Shown: positions 1 to 11,588, numbered from the stretch's first letter. The stretch is DNA of 64,000 nucleotides from DAIODI01 sp046349255 (GCA_046349255.1 JAXMCR010000002.1:1302001-1366000), one strand, 5' to 3'. Notes: generated by a model from the letters alone, not told the origin. Program-made: numbers and translations.

Positions 1-1176
1 CACTGGACCGTCGAAAAGGCGCGCGCGGCCGGCGTCGAGATCATCGGGGACATCGAGGTGTTCGCACGCGAGATCGCCGGCAAGGGCGCGCGCCTCGTCG
101 GCATCACCGGCACCAACGGCAAGTCGACCACCACGGCGCTCACCGGACACCTCCTCAAGGCGGCCGGGCTTGACGCCCACGTGGGCGGCAACATCGGCAC
201 GGCCGTGTTCCTGCTGCCGCCGCCGCAGCGCGGGCGCATCTACGTGCTCGAACTCTCCTCCTACCAGATCGACCTGATGCCAGCGCTCAAGCCCGACGCC
301 GGCATCCTGATGAACCTGACGCCGGACCATCTCGACCGGCACGGCACCATGGCGAACTACGCGGCAGTGAAGGCGCATATGTTCGCGCAGCAGGCGGCCG
401 GGGATACCGCGATCTGCTCCGTCGACGACGACTGGTGCGCCGAGATCGAGGCGCGCCTCGAAGCGGCAAGCGAAGCGAAGGTTGTGCCGTTCTCGGTTAT
501 GCGGTCCCTCAAGAGAGGCGTGAGCGCTCCCGAGGGCATCCTGGTCGACACCGCATTCGGCGATGTGCCGGCCGAGCTCGATCTGCGGCGGATGCCGGCG
601 CTGCGCGGCCGCCACAACTGGCAGAATGCGTGCGCGGCCTACGCAGCAGCGCGCGCCATGGGGCTGACGCTGGAAGAGATCGATTCCGGCATGCGGTCGT
701 TCCCCGGGCTTGCGCACCGCATGGAGGAGGTCGGTCGACTTGACGATGTCGCCTTCATCAACGACTCCAAGGCGACGAACGCGGACGCCGCCGAGAAGGC
801 GCTCACCTCGTTCGACACGATCTACTGGATCGCGGGCGGCTTGCAGAAAGCGGGCGGCATCGAACCATTGCGACCCTATTTCCCGCGCGTCGTGCGCGCC
901 TATCTGATCGGCCAGGACGGGCCGGAGTTCGCAAAAACTCTCGACGGCGCCGTCGACTACCGGATGTGCGGCACGATCGACCGGGCGGTGGCGGATGCCG
1001 CCGCGGACGCTGCGCGCGAAGGCAAGCCGGGGGCAGTGGTCCTGCTCTCGCCCGCCTGCGCCTCGTTTGACCAGTACCCCAACTTCGAAGTGCGCGGCGA
1101 GGCGTTCCGCGCCGCCGTCGCGAGCCTTGCCGGCATCGCCATGAAGGGAGCCACAGATGCTGATCAGCCGAAGTGA
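1..1176 (+). CDS. murD: UDP-N-acetylmuramoylalanine--D-glutamate ligase, 5' end outside window
   Basis: Cytoplasmic Mur ligase that adds D-glutamate to UDP-MurNAc-L-Ala in peptidoglycan precursor synthesis. The reading frame is open from base 1, so the N-terminal Rossmann domain lies mostly outside the window. The ATP-binding loop GITGTNGKSTTT is at bases 100-135, followed by the central-domain motif NLTPDHLDRHGT and the hinge motif NDSKATN. The C-terminal end carries the family's SPACASFDQY motif. It is the first of a plus-strand mur/fts run, and its stop codon lies 20 bases inside ftsW, which suggests translational coupling. The GTG at 58 is only an internal valine codon, because homology continues upstream of it. 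Confidence 0.97.
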   Translation, partial: HWTVEKARAAGVEIIGDIEVFAREIAGKGARLVGITGTNGKSTTTALTGHLLKAAGLDAHVGGNIGTAVFLLPPPQRGRIYVLELSSYQIDLMPALKPDAGILMNLTPDHLDRHGTMANYAAVKAHMFAQQAAGDTAICSVDDDWCAEIEARLEAASEAKVVPFSVMRSLKRGVSAPEGILVDTAFGDVPAELDLRRMPALRGRHNWQNACAAYAAARAMGLTLEEIDSGMRSFPGLAHRMEEVGRLDDVAFINDSKATNADAAEKALTSFDTIYWIAGGLQKAGGIEPLRPYFPRVVRAYLIGQDGPEFAKTLDGAVDYRMCGTIDRAVADAAADAAREGKPGAVVLLSPACASFDQYPNFEVRGEAFRAAVASLAGIAMKGATDADQPK

Positions 1177-2308
1177 CCGCGGCCTCATCGCCCGCTGGTG
1201 GTTCACCGTCGACCGCGCGCTCCTCTCCGCCGTGACGCTGCTGATCGCGGCGGGCGTGCTGTTCTCGATGGCGGCGAGCCCGCCGGTCGCGGCGCGCCTC
1301 GGGCTGCCGAACTTCCATTTCTTTGACCGCCAGCTCATGTACGTGCTGCCGGCGCTCCTCGTGATGATCGGCACCTCGATGCTCGACCTCAAGAGCGCGC
1401 GGCGCGTCTCGCTCGCCGTGTTCATCCTCGGTATCGGTCTGATGCTGGCCGCGATCACCATCGGGCCCGAGATCAAGGGCGCGCACCGCTGGATCGACAT
1501 CGGGCCGATCAACCTCCAGCCCTCGGAGATCGTGAAGCCGGCGTTCGTGGTCATGGCGGCGTGGTTTCTTGCCGAAGCCTCCCGCAAGGCCGACGTGCCG
1601 GGCATGCCGATCGCCTGGGCGTTCTACCTCCTGTTCGTCGGCCTCCTCGTGAAGCAGCCCGACTTCGGGCAGACGGCGCTTGTCTCCGCCGTGTTCATCG
1701 CCATGCTGCTCGCCTACGGCATCCCGTGGATCCTGATCGGCGGCCTCGGGGCGACCGGCATCGGGCTTGCGTTCGTCGCCTACGAATCGATCCCCTACGT
1801 GCGCTCGCGCGTGATGCGCTTTCTCGATCCCGACAAGGGCGACAACTTCCAGATCGAGACCGCAACCGACGCTTTCCGCAACGGCGGCCTGTTCGGCACC
1901 GGCCCGGGCGGCGGCACGGCGAAGCAGATCCTGCCCGATGCGCACACCGACTTCATCGCCGCGGTGATCGGCGAGGAGTTCGGCTTCGTCGCGCTCGTGC
2001 TGCTCATCGGTGTGTTCGCCTTCATCGTGCTCCGTGTTCTGCGGAAGGCGGAACGCGAGTCGGACGCGTTCGCCTCGCTCGCGATGACCGGCCTCGTGAC
2101 GATGCTGGGCCTCCAGGCGTCGATCAACCTCGCGGTCAACGCCTCGCTGATGCCGGCGAAGGGCATGACGCTGCCGTTCGTTTCCTACGGCGGATCGTCG
2201 CTCGTCGCGACGGCGTTCGCGATGGGCCTCGTGCTCGCGGTCAGCCGGAGACGCCCGCAGGCGAAGGTCGTCATCGGCCCGCTCGCCCAACCCGGAATCG
2301 CCCATTGA
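1157..2308 (+). CDS. ftsW: Putative lipid II glycosyltransferase of division, FtsW
   Basis: Integral membrane SEDS-family protein that polymerises septal peptidoglycan with its partner transpeptidase FtsI. The 383 residues contain about ten hydrophobic segments. The conserved SEDS C-terminal motif SYGGSSLVATAFAMG starts near residue 343, and a PSEIVKP motif lies in the first half. The ATG start is inside the end of murD, with a GGGAG ribosome binding site at 1146-1150. The length is usual for the family. The gene lies between murD and murG, the standard alphaproteobacterial order. Confidence 0.97.
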   Translation: MLISRSDRGLIARWWFTVDRALLSAVTLLIAAGVLFSMAASPPVAARLGLPNFHFFDRQLMYVLPALLVMIGTSMLDLKSARRVSLAVFILGIGLMLAAITIGPEIKGAHRWIDIGPINLQPSEIVKPAFVVMAAWFLAEASRKADVPGMPIAWAFYLLFVGLLVKQPDFGQTALVSAVFIAMLLAYGIPWILIGGLGATGIGLAFVAYESIPYVRSRVMRFLDPDKGDNFQIETATDAFRNGGLFGTGPGGGTAKQILPDAHTDFIAAVIGEEFGFVALVLLIGVFAFIVLRVLRKAERESDAFASLAMTGLVTMLGLQASINLAVNASLMPAKGMTLPFVSYGGSSLVATAFAMGLVLAVSRRRPQAKVVIGPLAQPGIAH

Positions 2309-3438
2309 CGCAAGCCGCCGGCAGCCCCCGCCCGCAGCCATTCACCGTCGCGCTCGCCGCGGGCGGTACAGGCGGCCATCTATTTCCGGCACAGGCGCTT
2401 GCCGAGACGCTGATCGGACGCGGCTATGCGGTACACCTCTTCACCGACCAGCGCGGCATGGAGTACGCCGGCCGCTTTCCCGCCGAGGCGCTCCATCACG
2501 TGCCCTCCGCCACCATGTCGTTCGGCAAGCCGTTAGAGATTCTGTCCCAGGCGCTGAAGCTGTTCGCAGGCTACCGCAGGGCGCGCGCTCTGCTGAAGCA
2601 GATCGCCCCGCGGGTCGCCGTCGGCTTCGGCGGCTACCCCTCGCTGCCGCCGCTGATCGCCGCGCAGCACCTCGGCATCCCGACGGCGCTGCACGAGCAG
2701 AATGCGGTGATGGGGCGGGCGAACCGCATCGTCGCGCGTGGCGCGAACGCGATCGCGACGTCGTTTTCGCATCTCCACAACGCTGCCCCGGCGCTGCAGA
2801 AGAAGGTGGTTCTCACCGGAAACCCCGTGCGGGCGAGCGTGATCGCGGCCAGTGATCGCCCGTACCGGCCGCCCCAGGCAAACGAACCTTTCAACCTGCT
2901 CGTCTTCGGCGGCAGCCAGGGCGCGCGGTTCTTCTCGGAGTTCGTGCCGGACCTGCTGGAGCAGCTTCCGGCGGCCGTGCGGCGCACGCTGACGCTCGTC
3001 CAGCAGTGCCGACCCGAGGACATGGAGGCCGTGAAGGCCAGGACCGAGGCGCTGGGGGTCAAGGCGCTGCTTGCGCCGTTTTTCGCGGATTTGCCGGACC
3101 GGATCGCCTCCGCGCATCTGGTCGTCGCGCGCAGCGGCGCCTCGACCATCGCGGAATTGGGCGTCATCGGCCGGCCTGCCATATTGGTGCCTTTGCCGCA
3201 TGCGCTTGAGAGCGACCAGTTGAGGAACGCGGAATCGTTTGCAGCCGAGGGAGCGGGGTGGGTGCGTCCGCAGGCGTCGCTGAAGGCGCCGGAACTCGCC
3301 GCGTTCCTGACGCAGCTGCGCTACGCGGACCGCGAGCTGGCGGCCGCCGCGGCGGCGGCGAAGCGACAGGGGCGGCCCAATGCGGCCGAACGGTTGGCGG
3401 ATCTCGTCGTCTCGCTCGGCGGGCCCGTCGACGGGTAG
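2305..3438 (+). CDS. murG: Lipid II synthase, UDP-GlcNAc:undecaprenyl-PP-MurNAc-pentapeptide GlcNAc transferase
   Basis: Peripheral membrane GT28 glycosyltransferase that converts lipid I to lipid II on the inner face of the cytoplasmic membrane. The glycine-rich motif GGTGGH is at residues 20-25, a GGSQGA loop follows mid-protein, and the UDP-GlcNAc site RSGASTIAELGVIGRP with ALESDQLRNA is in the C-terminal domain. I chose the TTG at 2305. It overlaps the ftsW stop (TTGA), places the first motif at the usual distance from the N terminus, and no ATG occurs before that motif. The product is 377 residues, normal for MurG. Starts further upstream would run deep into ftsW and are shadow coding. 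Confidence 0.95.
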   Translation: MTQAAGSPRPQPFTVALAAGGTGGHLFPAQALAETLIGRGYAVHLFTDQRGMEYAGRFPAEALHHVPSATMSFGKPLEILSQALKLFAGYRRARALLKQIAPRVAVGFGGYPSLPPLIAAQHLGIPTALHEQNAVMGRANRIVARGANAIATSFSHLHNAAPALQKKVVLTGNPVRASVIAASDRPYRPPQANEPFNLLVFGGSQGARFFSEFVPDLLEQLPAAVRRTLTLVQQCRPEDMEAVKARTEALGVKALLAPFFADLPDRIASAHLVVARSGASTIAELGVIGRPAILVPLPHALESDQLRNAESFAAEGAGWVRPQASLKAPELAAFLTQLRYADRELAAAAAAAKRQGRPNAAERLADLVVSLGGPVDG

Positions 3439-3454
3439 GGGAAAGGAACATGCC

Positions 3455-4894
3455 ATGAAGCTTCCGCGCGACACCGGACCGATCCATTTCATCGGCATCG
3501 GCGGCATCGGCATGAGCGGCATCGCCGAGGTGATGAAGACGCTCGGCTACACCGTGCAGGGCTCGGACCTGAGCGACAACTACAACGTCGCGCGCCTGCG
3601 CAAGCTCGGCATCGCGGTCTCGATTGGCCACCGGGCCGAAAACCTCGGCGACGCGCAGGTGGTGGTGATTTCCTCCGCCGTGAAGCCCGACAACCCCGAG
3701 CTCAAGGCGGCGCGCGAGGCGTTCCTGCCGATCGTGCGGCGCGCCGAGATGCTGGCCGAGCTCATGCGCTTCAAGTCGTGCATCGCGATCGGCGGAACGC
3801 ACGGCAAGACGACGACGACCTCGCTCGTCGCGGCGCTGCTCGAGGGGGCGGGCTTCGACCCGACCGTCATCAACGGCGGCATCATCAACGCGTACGGCAC
3901 GAACGCGCGGCTCGGCAAGGGCGACTGGATGGTGGTCGAGTCGGACGAATCCGACGGAACGTTCGTCAAGCTGCCCGCCGACGTGGTGATCGTCACCAAC
4001 ATCGATCCGGAGCATCTCGACTACTACGGCACGTTCGATGCCGCGAAGGCGGCGTACCGCGCGTTCGTCGAGAACATACCGTTCTATGGCTTCGCGGTGA
4101 TGTGCGTCGACCACCCGGAGGTGCAGGCGCTGATCGGGCAGATTCATGATCGCCGCGTCATCACCTACGGTACGAGCCCGCAGGCCGACGCGCGCCTCCT
4201 CGACCTGAAGTTCGTCGACGGCGAGAACCGCTTTTCGGTACAGCTCACCAACCGCCGCACGGGCGCGGTGAAGACGATCGAGGGGCTCGCGCTGCCGATG
4301 CCCGGCAGCCACAACGCGCTCAACGCGACGGCCGCGATCGCGGTCGCGAGCGAACTCGGGATCGAGGCATCGGCGATCCAGAAGGCGCTCGCAGGCTTCG
4401 GCGGGGTCAAGCGGCGCTTCACGCGCACCGGCGCCCACAACGGCGTCACGGTGTTCGACGACTACGGCCACCACCCGGTCGAGATCCAGGCGGTGCTCAC
4501 CGCTGCGCGCGGCGTGACGCAGGGCAAGGTGATCGCCATTGCTCAGCCGCACCGCTACACGCGGCTCTCGAGCCTGTTCCAGGAGTTCTGCACCTGCTTC
4601 AACAACGCCGATGCGGTGATCGTCGCGCCGGTCTACGCGGCGGGCGAAGCTCCCATCGAGGGTGCGACGCACACCGCGCTGGCGCAGGGGCTCAAGGACC
4701 GCGGCCACCGCAACGTCTCGGCGATCGAGGATCCGGCGGAGCTTGCCCCGCTCGTGAAGTCCCTGGCGCAGCCGGGAGACATCGTCGTGTGCCTTGGCGC
4801 CGGCACGATCACGCAATGGGCTTACGCCCTGCCCGGCCAACTCGCCGACCTCGACGCCATCCCGCAGGCCCGGATCGACAAGGCCGCATCGTGA
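3455..4894 (+). CDS. murC: UDP-N-acetylmuramate--L-alanine ligase
   Basis: Cytoplasmic ligase that attaches the first L-alanine of the peptidoglycan stem peptide. It has 479 residues. The N-terminal nucleotide fold GIGGIGMSG is at residues 14-22, the ATP loop GTHGKT at 114-119, and the C-terminal hinge motif DDYGHHPVEI follows. The ATG at 3455 has a purine-rich GGGGAAAGGA site at 3438-3446. An ATG at 3450 is out of frame. The gap from murG is 16 bases, and the stop overlaps the GTG of murB. Confidence 0.97.
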   Translation: MKLPRDTGPIHFIGIGGIGMSGIAEVMKTLGYTVQGSDLSDNYNVARLRKLGIAVSIGHRAENLGDAQVVVISSAVKPDNPELKAAREAFLPIVRRAEMLAELMRFKSCIAIGGTHGKTTTTSLVAALLEGAGFDPTVINGGIINAYGTNARLGKGDWMVVESDESDGTFVKLPADVVIVTNIDPEHLDYYGTFDAAKAAYRAFVENIPFYGFAVMCVDHPEVQALIGQIHDRRVITYGTSPQADARLLDLKFVDGENRFSVQLTNRRTGAVKTIEGLALPMPGSHNALNATAAIAVASELGIEASAIQKALAGFGGVKRRFTRTGAHNGVTVFDDYGHHPVEIQAVLTAARGVTQGKVIAIAQPHRYTRLSSLFQEFCTCFNNADAVIVAPVYAAGEAPIEGATHTALAQGLKDRGHRNVSAIEDPAELAPLVKSLAQPGDIVVCLGAGTITQWAYALPGQLADLDAIPQARIDKAAS

Positions 4895-5826
4895 CGTTGC
4901 GGATTGATGGGGAAGCGCTCCGGAAGCGGCTTCCGGTCGTCGAGGGGCGTTACGAGCCGAACCGGCCGCTCGCCGACCTCACCTGGTTTCGCGTCGGCGG
5001 CCCGGCGGAAGTGTTGTTCACCCCGGCGCACGAGGCCGATCTTCAGGCATTCCTGAAGGGCGCACCCGCCGACGTCCCCGTCACCGTGATCGGTGTCGGC
5101 TCGAACCTTCTGGTGCGCGACCTCGGCGTGCCGGGCGTCGTGATCCGACTGGGGCGCGGTTTCGGCGACATGACGGTCGAGGAGGGCCTCAGGATCCGGG
5201 CGGGAACGGCGGTGCCGGACGTGCGCGTCGCCCGCTTCGCGCTCGAGCACGGTATCGATGGATTAACCTTTCTGAGAGGTATACCGGGCACGATAGGTGG
5301 AGCGCTCCGGATGAACGCCGGTGCGCATGGCGGTGAGACCAAGGACGTCCTCGTGGAGGCGACGGCCATCGACCGCCTGGGGGAGCGTCACGTGCTGTCG
5401 AATGCCGACATGGGCTTCAGCTACCGGGTGTGCCGGGCGCCGAAAGACCTGATCTTCACCTCCGCCCTGTTCGCAGGGCGGCCGGGCGCGCGCGAAGAAA
5501 TCTCGGCGCGCATGGAGGCGATCACGGAAGCGCGCGAGGCCGCACAGCCGATTAAGAGCCGCACGGGCGGCTCGACCTTCAAGAACCCGCCCGGCGAGAA
5601 GGCCTGGCAGCTCATCGACCGGGCCGGCATGCGCGGCCACGCCATCGGCGGCGCCCGGGTGTCCGAGATGCACTGCAACTTCCTGATCAACGAAGGCGAC
5701 GCCACCGCGGCCGAGATCGAGACGCTGGGCGAGCGCGTGCGCCAGCGCGTGCTCGAGACCTCGGGCGTGACGCTCGACTGGGAAATCAAGCGCGTCGGCA
5801 TCGGCCCGCACGGGGAGGGCGCCTGA
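4891..5826 (+). CDS. murB: UDP-N-acetylenolpyruvoylglucosamine reductase
   Basis: FAD-dependent reductase that forms UDP-MurNAc. The FAD pyrophosphate loop GVGSNLLV is at residues 68-75, GIPGTIGGALRMNAGAHGGE at 129-148, the type I loop tyrosine in GFSYRVC near 178, and the catalytic serine in GGSTFKNP at 228. The conserved C-terminal Glu lies in LDWEIKRVG. The chosen start is the GTG at 4891, which overlaps the murC stop (GTGA) and gives a normal 311-residue protein. There is no earlier in-frame start that respects homology. The gene abuts ddl with no spacer. Confidence 0.96.
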   Translation: MTLRIDGEALRKRLPVVEGRYEPNRPLADLTWFRVGGPAEVLFTPAHEADLQAFLKGAPADVPVTVIGVGSNLLVRDLGVPGVVIRLGRGFGDMTVEEGLRIRAGTAVPDVRVARFALEHGIDGLTFLRGIPGTIGGALRMNAGAHGGETKDVLVEATAIDRLGERHVLSNADMGFSYRVCRAPKDLIFTSALFAGRPGAREEISARMEAITEAREAAQPIKSRTGGSTFKNPPGEKAWQLIDRAGMRGHAIGGARVSEMHCNFLINEGDATAAEIETLGERVRQRVLETSGVTLDWEIKRVGIGPHGEGA

Positions 5827-6762
5827 ATGGCCTTCCCTCCCGGCAGCACGCACGTTGCCGTCCTGATGGGCGGCTGGTCGGCGGAACGTGAGGTGTCCCT
5901 CAATTCCGGCACGGCCTGCGCGGCGGCGCTGCGCGAGGGCGGTTTTCGCGTCACCGAGATCGACCCGAAGCGCGACGTGGCGCAGGTGCTGGCGCAGCTC
6001 GCACCCGACGTCGTGTTCAACGCGCTCCACGGCAAGTGGGGCGAGGACGGAACCGTCCAGGGTGTGCTCGAGACGCTCGGCATTCCCTATACGCATTCGG
6101 GCGTACTCGCTTCCGCGCTCGCCATGAACAAGCCGCTGGCGAAGGACGTGTTCCGCGCTGCCGGGCTGCCGGTGACCGACCATCGCCTCGTCGACATCGA
6201 GACCGCCGCGCACAGCCATCCGATGCCGCCGCCCTACGTGGTGAAGCCGGCTGCGGAAGGTTCTTCGGTCGGCGTCCACATCGTGCTCTCCGGTGCGAAC
6301 GCGCCGGCGCACGCAATTCTCGAGCACCGTACGCTCTACGGCGAGACGGTGATGGTCGAGCGCTTCATCCCCGGCCGCGAGCTCACCTGCGCGGTAATGG
6401 GCGAAGTGGCGCTCGGCGTGACCGAGATCGTGCCAGCCGTCGGTTTCTACGACTACCAGGCGAAGTATGCGCCCGGCGGATCGATGCACGTCTGCCCGGC
6501 GCAGGTGCCGAACGACGTCTATCGCCGTGCCCAGCAGCACGCGCTCGAGGCGCACGTGGCGCTCGGCTGCCGGGGCGTGTCGCGCGCCGACTTCCGCTAC
6601 GACGACACGCCGGGCGGCGACGGCGAGCTGATCCTGCTCGAGGTCAACACACAGCCGGGCATGACCGGAACGTCGCTCGTGCCGGAGCTTGCGAAGCTTG
6701 CCGGCCATTCGATGGTCGAACTCGTGACGTGGATCCTGAACGACGCCTCGGTGAACCGATGA
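5827..6762 (+). CDS. ddl: D-alanine--D-alanine ligase
   Basis: ATP-grasp enzyme that makes the D-Ala-D-Ala dipeptide used by MurF. Family signatures are visible: GGWSAEREVSLNSG at residues 15-28, HGKWGEDG at 68-75, the ATP-grasp lysine strand VVKPAAEGSSVGV, and the metal and substrate loop EVNTQPGMTGTS from about 272. It has 311 residues, the DdlB size. The ATG directly follows the murB stop, and the stop overlaps the ftsQ ATG (ATGA), so translation is probably coupled from murB through ftsQ. Confidence 0.97.
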   Translation: MAFPPGSTHVAVLMGGWSAEREVSLNSGTACAAALREGGFRVTEIDPKRDVAQVLAQLAPDVVFNALHGKWGEDGTVQGVLETLGIPYTHSGVLASALAMNKPLAKDVFRAAGLPVTDHRLVDIETAAHSHPMPPPYVVKPAAEGSSVGVHIVLSGANAPAHAILEHRTLYGETVMVERFIPGRELTCAVMGEVALGVTEIVPAVGFYDYQAKYAPGGSMHVCPAQVPNDVYRRAQQHALEAHVALGCRGVSRADFRYDDTPGGDGELILLEVNTQPGMTGTSLVPELAKLAGHSMVELVTWILNDASVNR

Positions 6763-7589
6763 CCGACGATACGCCGGCCCCGCTCGCCCACACGCCCCGC
6801 CGCGCCCGTTGGCCGCACGCGATGGCGCGCGCCTTCGCGGTCGGGTTCCTCGGCTTCTCGATGCTCTACGGCCTCGTCGAGGGCGGGCATCTCGACACAC
6901 GCGACGGCCCGGTGCGCAGCTTCTCCGACCGCGCGGCGAGCTACATCGGCTATGCCGCCTCGCAGGTGCGCATCACCGGGCTCGAACGGCACGATCCGCA
7001 GACGGTGCTCGCCGCCATCGGCGTGCGGCTCGGCGGATCGCTCCTCGGCTTCGACGCCGCGAACGCGCGAAAGCAGCTCGAGAACATGGGCTGGGTCGAG
7101 ACCGCGATGGTGCACCGCATCTACCCGAACCAGCTCGATATCGTGATCACCGAGCGCCAGCCGTTCGCGGTGTGGCAGCGCGACGGCTCCTACTTCGTGA
7201 TCGACCGCAGCGGCTCGCCGATCGAGGCGCTGGCGGAAGGCCAGGCGCCGGGCCTCCTCCTCGTTACCGGCGAGGGCGCGCAGACCGCGGCTTCGGATCT
7301 TGTTAACCGTCTGGAAGCGCATCCCGACCTAGGATCGAAGGTGCGCGCCGCCTCGCGCGTCGGCGACCGCCGCTGGACGTTGCACCTGCAGAACGGCCAG
7401 CGGATCGCGCTGCCGGAGGACGGCGTCGACGAGGCGCTGGCGCTCGCCGAGGAACTCGACCGGCAGTACGGCCTGTTCGAGAAATCGGTGGCGGACGTGG
7501 ACCTTAGGCTCAAGGACCGGGTGACCTTCGTGCCGATGGTGAAGGATGCAGCCGAGAGCCAGGAGCCGGTGAAGGTCAGCCGGCGGTAG
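6759..7589 (+). CDS. ftsQ: Cell division protein FtsQ
   Basis: Bitopic inner-membrane divisome scaffold with a periplasmic body. The 276-residue product has a short basic cytoplasmic tail, one transmembrane segment at about residues 22-42, a POTRA domain starting at VRITGLERHDP (about 69), and the family YPNQLDIVITERQPFAVWQ stretch. The ATG at 6759 overlaps the ddl stop. Reading frames that begin further upstream run through ddl in another frame and are not real. The gene lies before ftsA, as expected. Confidence 0.94.
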   Translation: MTDDTPAPLAHTPRRARWPHAMARAFAVGFLGFSMLYGLVEGGHLDTRDGPVRSFSDRAASYIGYAASQVRITGLERHDPQTVLAAIGVRLGGSLLGFDAANARKQLENMGWVETAMVHRIYPNQLDIVITERQPFAVWQRDGSYFVIDRSGSPIEALAEGQAPGLLLVTGEGAQTAASDLVNRLEAHPDLGSKVRAASRVGDRRWTLHLQNGQRIALPEDGVDEALALAEELDRQYGLFEKSVADVDLRLKDRVTFVPMVKDAAESQEPVKVSRR

Positions 7590-7644
7590 TTTGGGGACGG
7601 ACGATCGTGGGGGACTTGGGGATGCGGGTCGGGGGAGTTGTGGC

Positions 7645-8964
7645 ATGACCGTTGTTCCGCTGACGCGACGCACCGCGACGGCCGCGCGGCCCGAGAACCC
7701 GGAGAAGAAGAAGTTCGTGGCCGCGCTCGACATCGGGTCGAGCAAGGTGTGCTGCATGATCGCCGAGGTCGTGCCGGACAAGCGGCCGCTGCCCGGCGAA
7801 CCCGCCCATCCGCGGCTGAAGATCCGCGGCGTCGGCCACCAGGCCTCGCGCGGGGTGAAGGCCGGCACGATCGTCAACATCGACGAGGCCGAGCGCGCCA
7901 TCCGCGTCGCCGTCGACCAGGCCGAGCGCATGGCGAAGGTTTCCGTCGCGCAGGTGTTCGTCAACGTCTCCGGCGGTCGGCCGCAGTGCACAACCTATTC
8001 CGACACCGTCTCGACCGACGGCGAGGTCGTCTCCCACCGCCACCTCAACGAAGTGATGGCGCGCGCCTATTCGCAGTGCGACCCCGGCAATCGTGCGATC
8101 CTGCATGCGACCCCCGTCGGCTTCTCGCTCGACGAGGCAAGCGGCATCGGCGAGCCTGAGGGCATGTTCGGCGAGACGCTCGGCTGCGATCTCAACGTCA
8201 TCACCGTCGACCGCGGCGCGCTGCGCAACCTCGCGCTCGCGATCGAGCGCTGCCATCTCTCCGTGGAAGGATTCGTGCTCGCGCCCTATGCGGCGGCGCG
8301 CGGCGCACTCGTCGAGGACGAGCTCGAACTCGGCGCGACGCTGATCGACATGGGCGGCGCAACGACGAGCTTCGCCGTGTTCCAGGACAGCCGCCTCGCG
8401 CACGCCGACGTGGTGCCGGTCGGCGGGGCGCATATCACGAGCGATCTCGCAAAGGGGCTGTCGACCAACATCGTGCACGCTGAACGGCTGAAGACGCTGT
8501 CGGGCAGCGCGCTCGCGGCGACCAGCGACGAGCGCGAGGTGGTGGCGGTGCCGCTGCTCGGCGAGCTCGGTCTCGACACCGTGCAGAAGATACCGCGCTC
8601 GATGCTCACCGGCATCATCCGGCCCAGGCTCGAGGAGACGTTCGAACTGGTGCGCGACCGGCTCGTCGACCTTGGGCTCAAGGGCAAGGGCGGCCGGATC
8701 GTGCTCACCGGCGGCGCAAGCCAGCTCAACGGCGCGCGCGAGGTGGCCTCGCAGATCTTTGACCGCTCGGTGCGCGTGGCGACTCCGCGGGGGCTCTCGG
8801 GCCTGCCCGAAATCCTCTCGACGCCGCCCTTCGCGGTGGTGGCGGGCCTCCTGCGCTACGCGCTCAACCCCGACCGCCAGCTCGAACGCCTCGTCGCCAC
8901 CACGCGCCGCGGCGAGAGCAACTACTTCAGCCGCGTCGGCCAGTGGATCAAGGAAAGTTTTTAG
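7645..8964 (+). CDS. ftsA: Cell division protein FtsA, actin-like FtsZ membrane anchor
   Basis: Actin-fold ATPase that tethers FtsZ to the membrane. It shows the phosphate-1 motif ALDIGSSKVCC near the N terminus, the SHS2/1C region with VNVSGGRP, the phosphate-2 motif DMGGATTSFAV and the adenosine motif VLTGGASQLNGARE. The C terminus NYFSRVGQWIKESF is a typical amphipathic membrane-targeting helix, so the gene is complete. The ATG at 7645 has a strong GGGGGAG site at 7631-7637. Unusually, ftsZ does not follow: a repeat block and three minus-strand genes come first. Confidence 0.96.
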   Translation: MTVVPLTRRTATAARPENPEKKKFVAALDIGSSKVCCMIAEVVPDKRPLPGEPAHPRLKIRGVGHQASRGVKAGTIVNIDEAERAIRVAVDQAERMAKVSVAQVFVNVSGGRPQCTTYSDTVSTDGEVVSHRHLNEVMARAYSQCDPGNRAILHATPVGFSLDEASGIGEPEGMFGETLGCDLNVITVDRGALRNLALAIERCHLSVEGFVLAPYAAARGALVEDELELGATLIDMGGATTSFAVFQDSRLAHADVVPVGGAHITSDLAKGLSTNIVHAERLKTLSGSALAATSDEREVVAVPLLGELGLDTVQKIPRSMLTGIIRPRLEETFELVRDRLVDLGLKGKGGRIVLTGGASQLNGAREVASQIFDRSVRVATPRGLSGLPEILSTPPFAVVAGLLRYALNPDRQLERLVATTRRGESNYFSRVGQWIKESF

Positions 8965-9000
8965 GCAGCGCGAGATCGATCGGATCGCTGCCACGACGCC

Positions 9001-9460
9001 TCATGGCCACCCTCTCGTTGCGCCGGCAGTAAAGGATCACCGGCTCAGGGCCGGTGATGACGATTGGCTATGCGGACGGCAAATGTCCTTCCGTTGATAC
9101 TTTGTCATCCTAGGGCTTGACCCGAGGATCCATGCGGATGGCAGTGAACGGGTGGATGGTCGGGTCAAGCCCGACAAACTCCCGCGCTCGTCATGGCCGG
9201 GCCTGACCCGGCCATCCTCTTGCGCCGCGCGTAGCAAAGGATCACCGGCTCGAGGCCGGTGATGACGATTGGTTTGCGGACGGCAACTCCATCGAAATTG
9301 TGTCATCCTCGGGCTTGACCCGAGGATCCATGCGGACGGCGGTTAAGGGGTGGATTGTCGGGTCAAGCCCGACAAGCTCCCGCGCTCGTCATGGCCGGGC
9401 CTGACCCGGCCATCCTCTTGCGCCACGCGGAAAAAGGATCACCGGCTCGCGGCCGGTGAT
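9001..9460. repeat. Block of alternating palindromes, tandem period about 198 bp
   Basis: The 539-base space between ftsA and rpoD holds three kinds of palindrome, each with a 9-bp stem and a 5-nt loop. Type A (ATCACCGGC stem) is at 9036-9058, 9241-9263 and 9438-9460. Type B (ATCCTCGGG stem) is at 9107-9129, with one mismatch, and 9305-9327. Type C (ATGGCCGGG stem) is at 9193-9215 and 9391-9413. The order A-B-C-A-B-C-A gives a unit repeated every 197-205 bases. A broken type C remnant starts the block near 9001. A small inverted pair TCGGG/CCCGA also recurs in each unit near 9160 and 9358. No open frame looks coding. Such elements resemble REP-type repeats of alphaproteobacterial genomes. Confidence 0.9.
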
Positions 9461-9503
9461 GACGTTGTAGAGGGAGTGCGGAAGACCGTCCGGGTACGGA
9501 CGA

Positions 9504-11588
<2,085 letters not shown>

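Noticed and set aside
803..4840. Long minus-strand frames opposite murD, ftsW, murG and murC
   Set aside because: Their sequence is a low-diversity mix of Arg, Asp, Glu, His and Ala without domains, and the plus-strand genes are unambiguous.
9001..9460. CRISPR array
   Set aside because: The repeats are short palindromes of three alternating kinds with duplicated intervening sequence. There are no unique spacers of constant length and no cas genes in the window.
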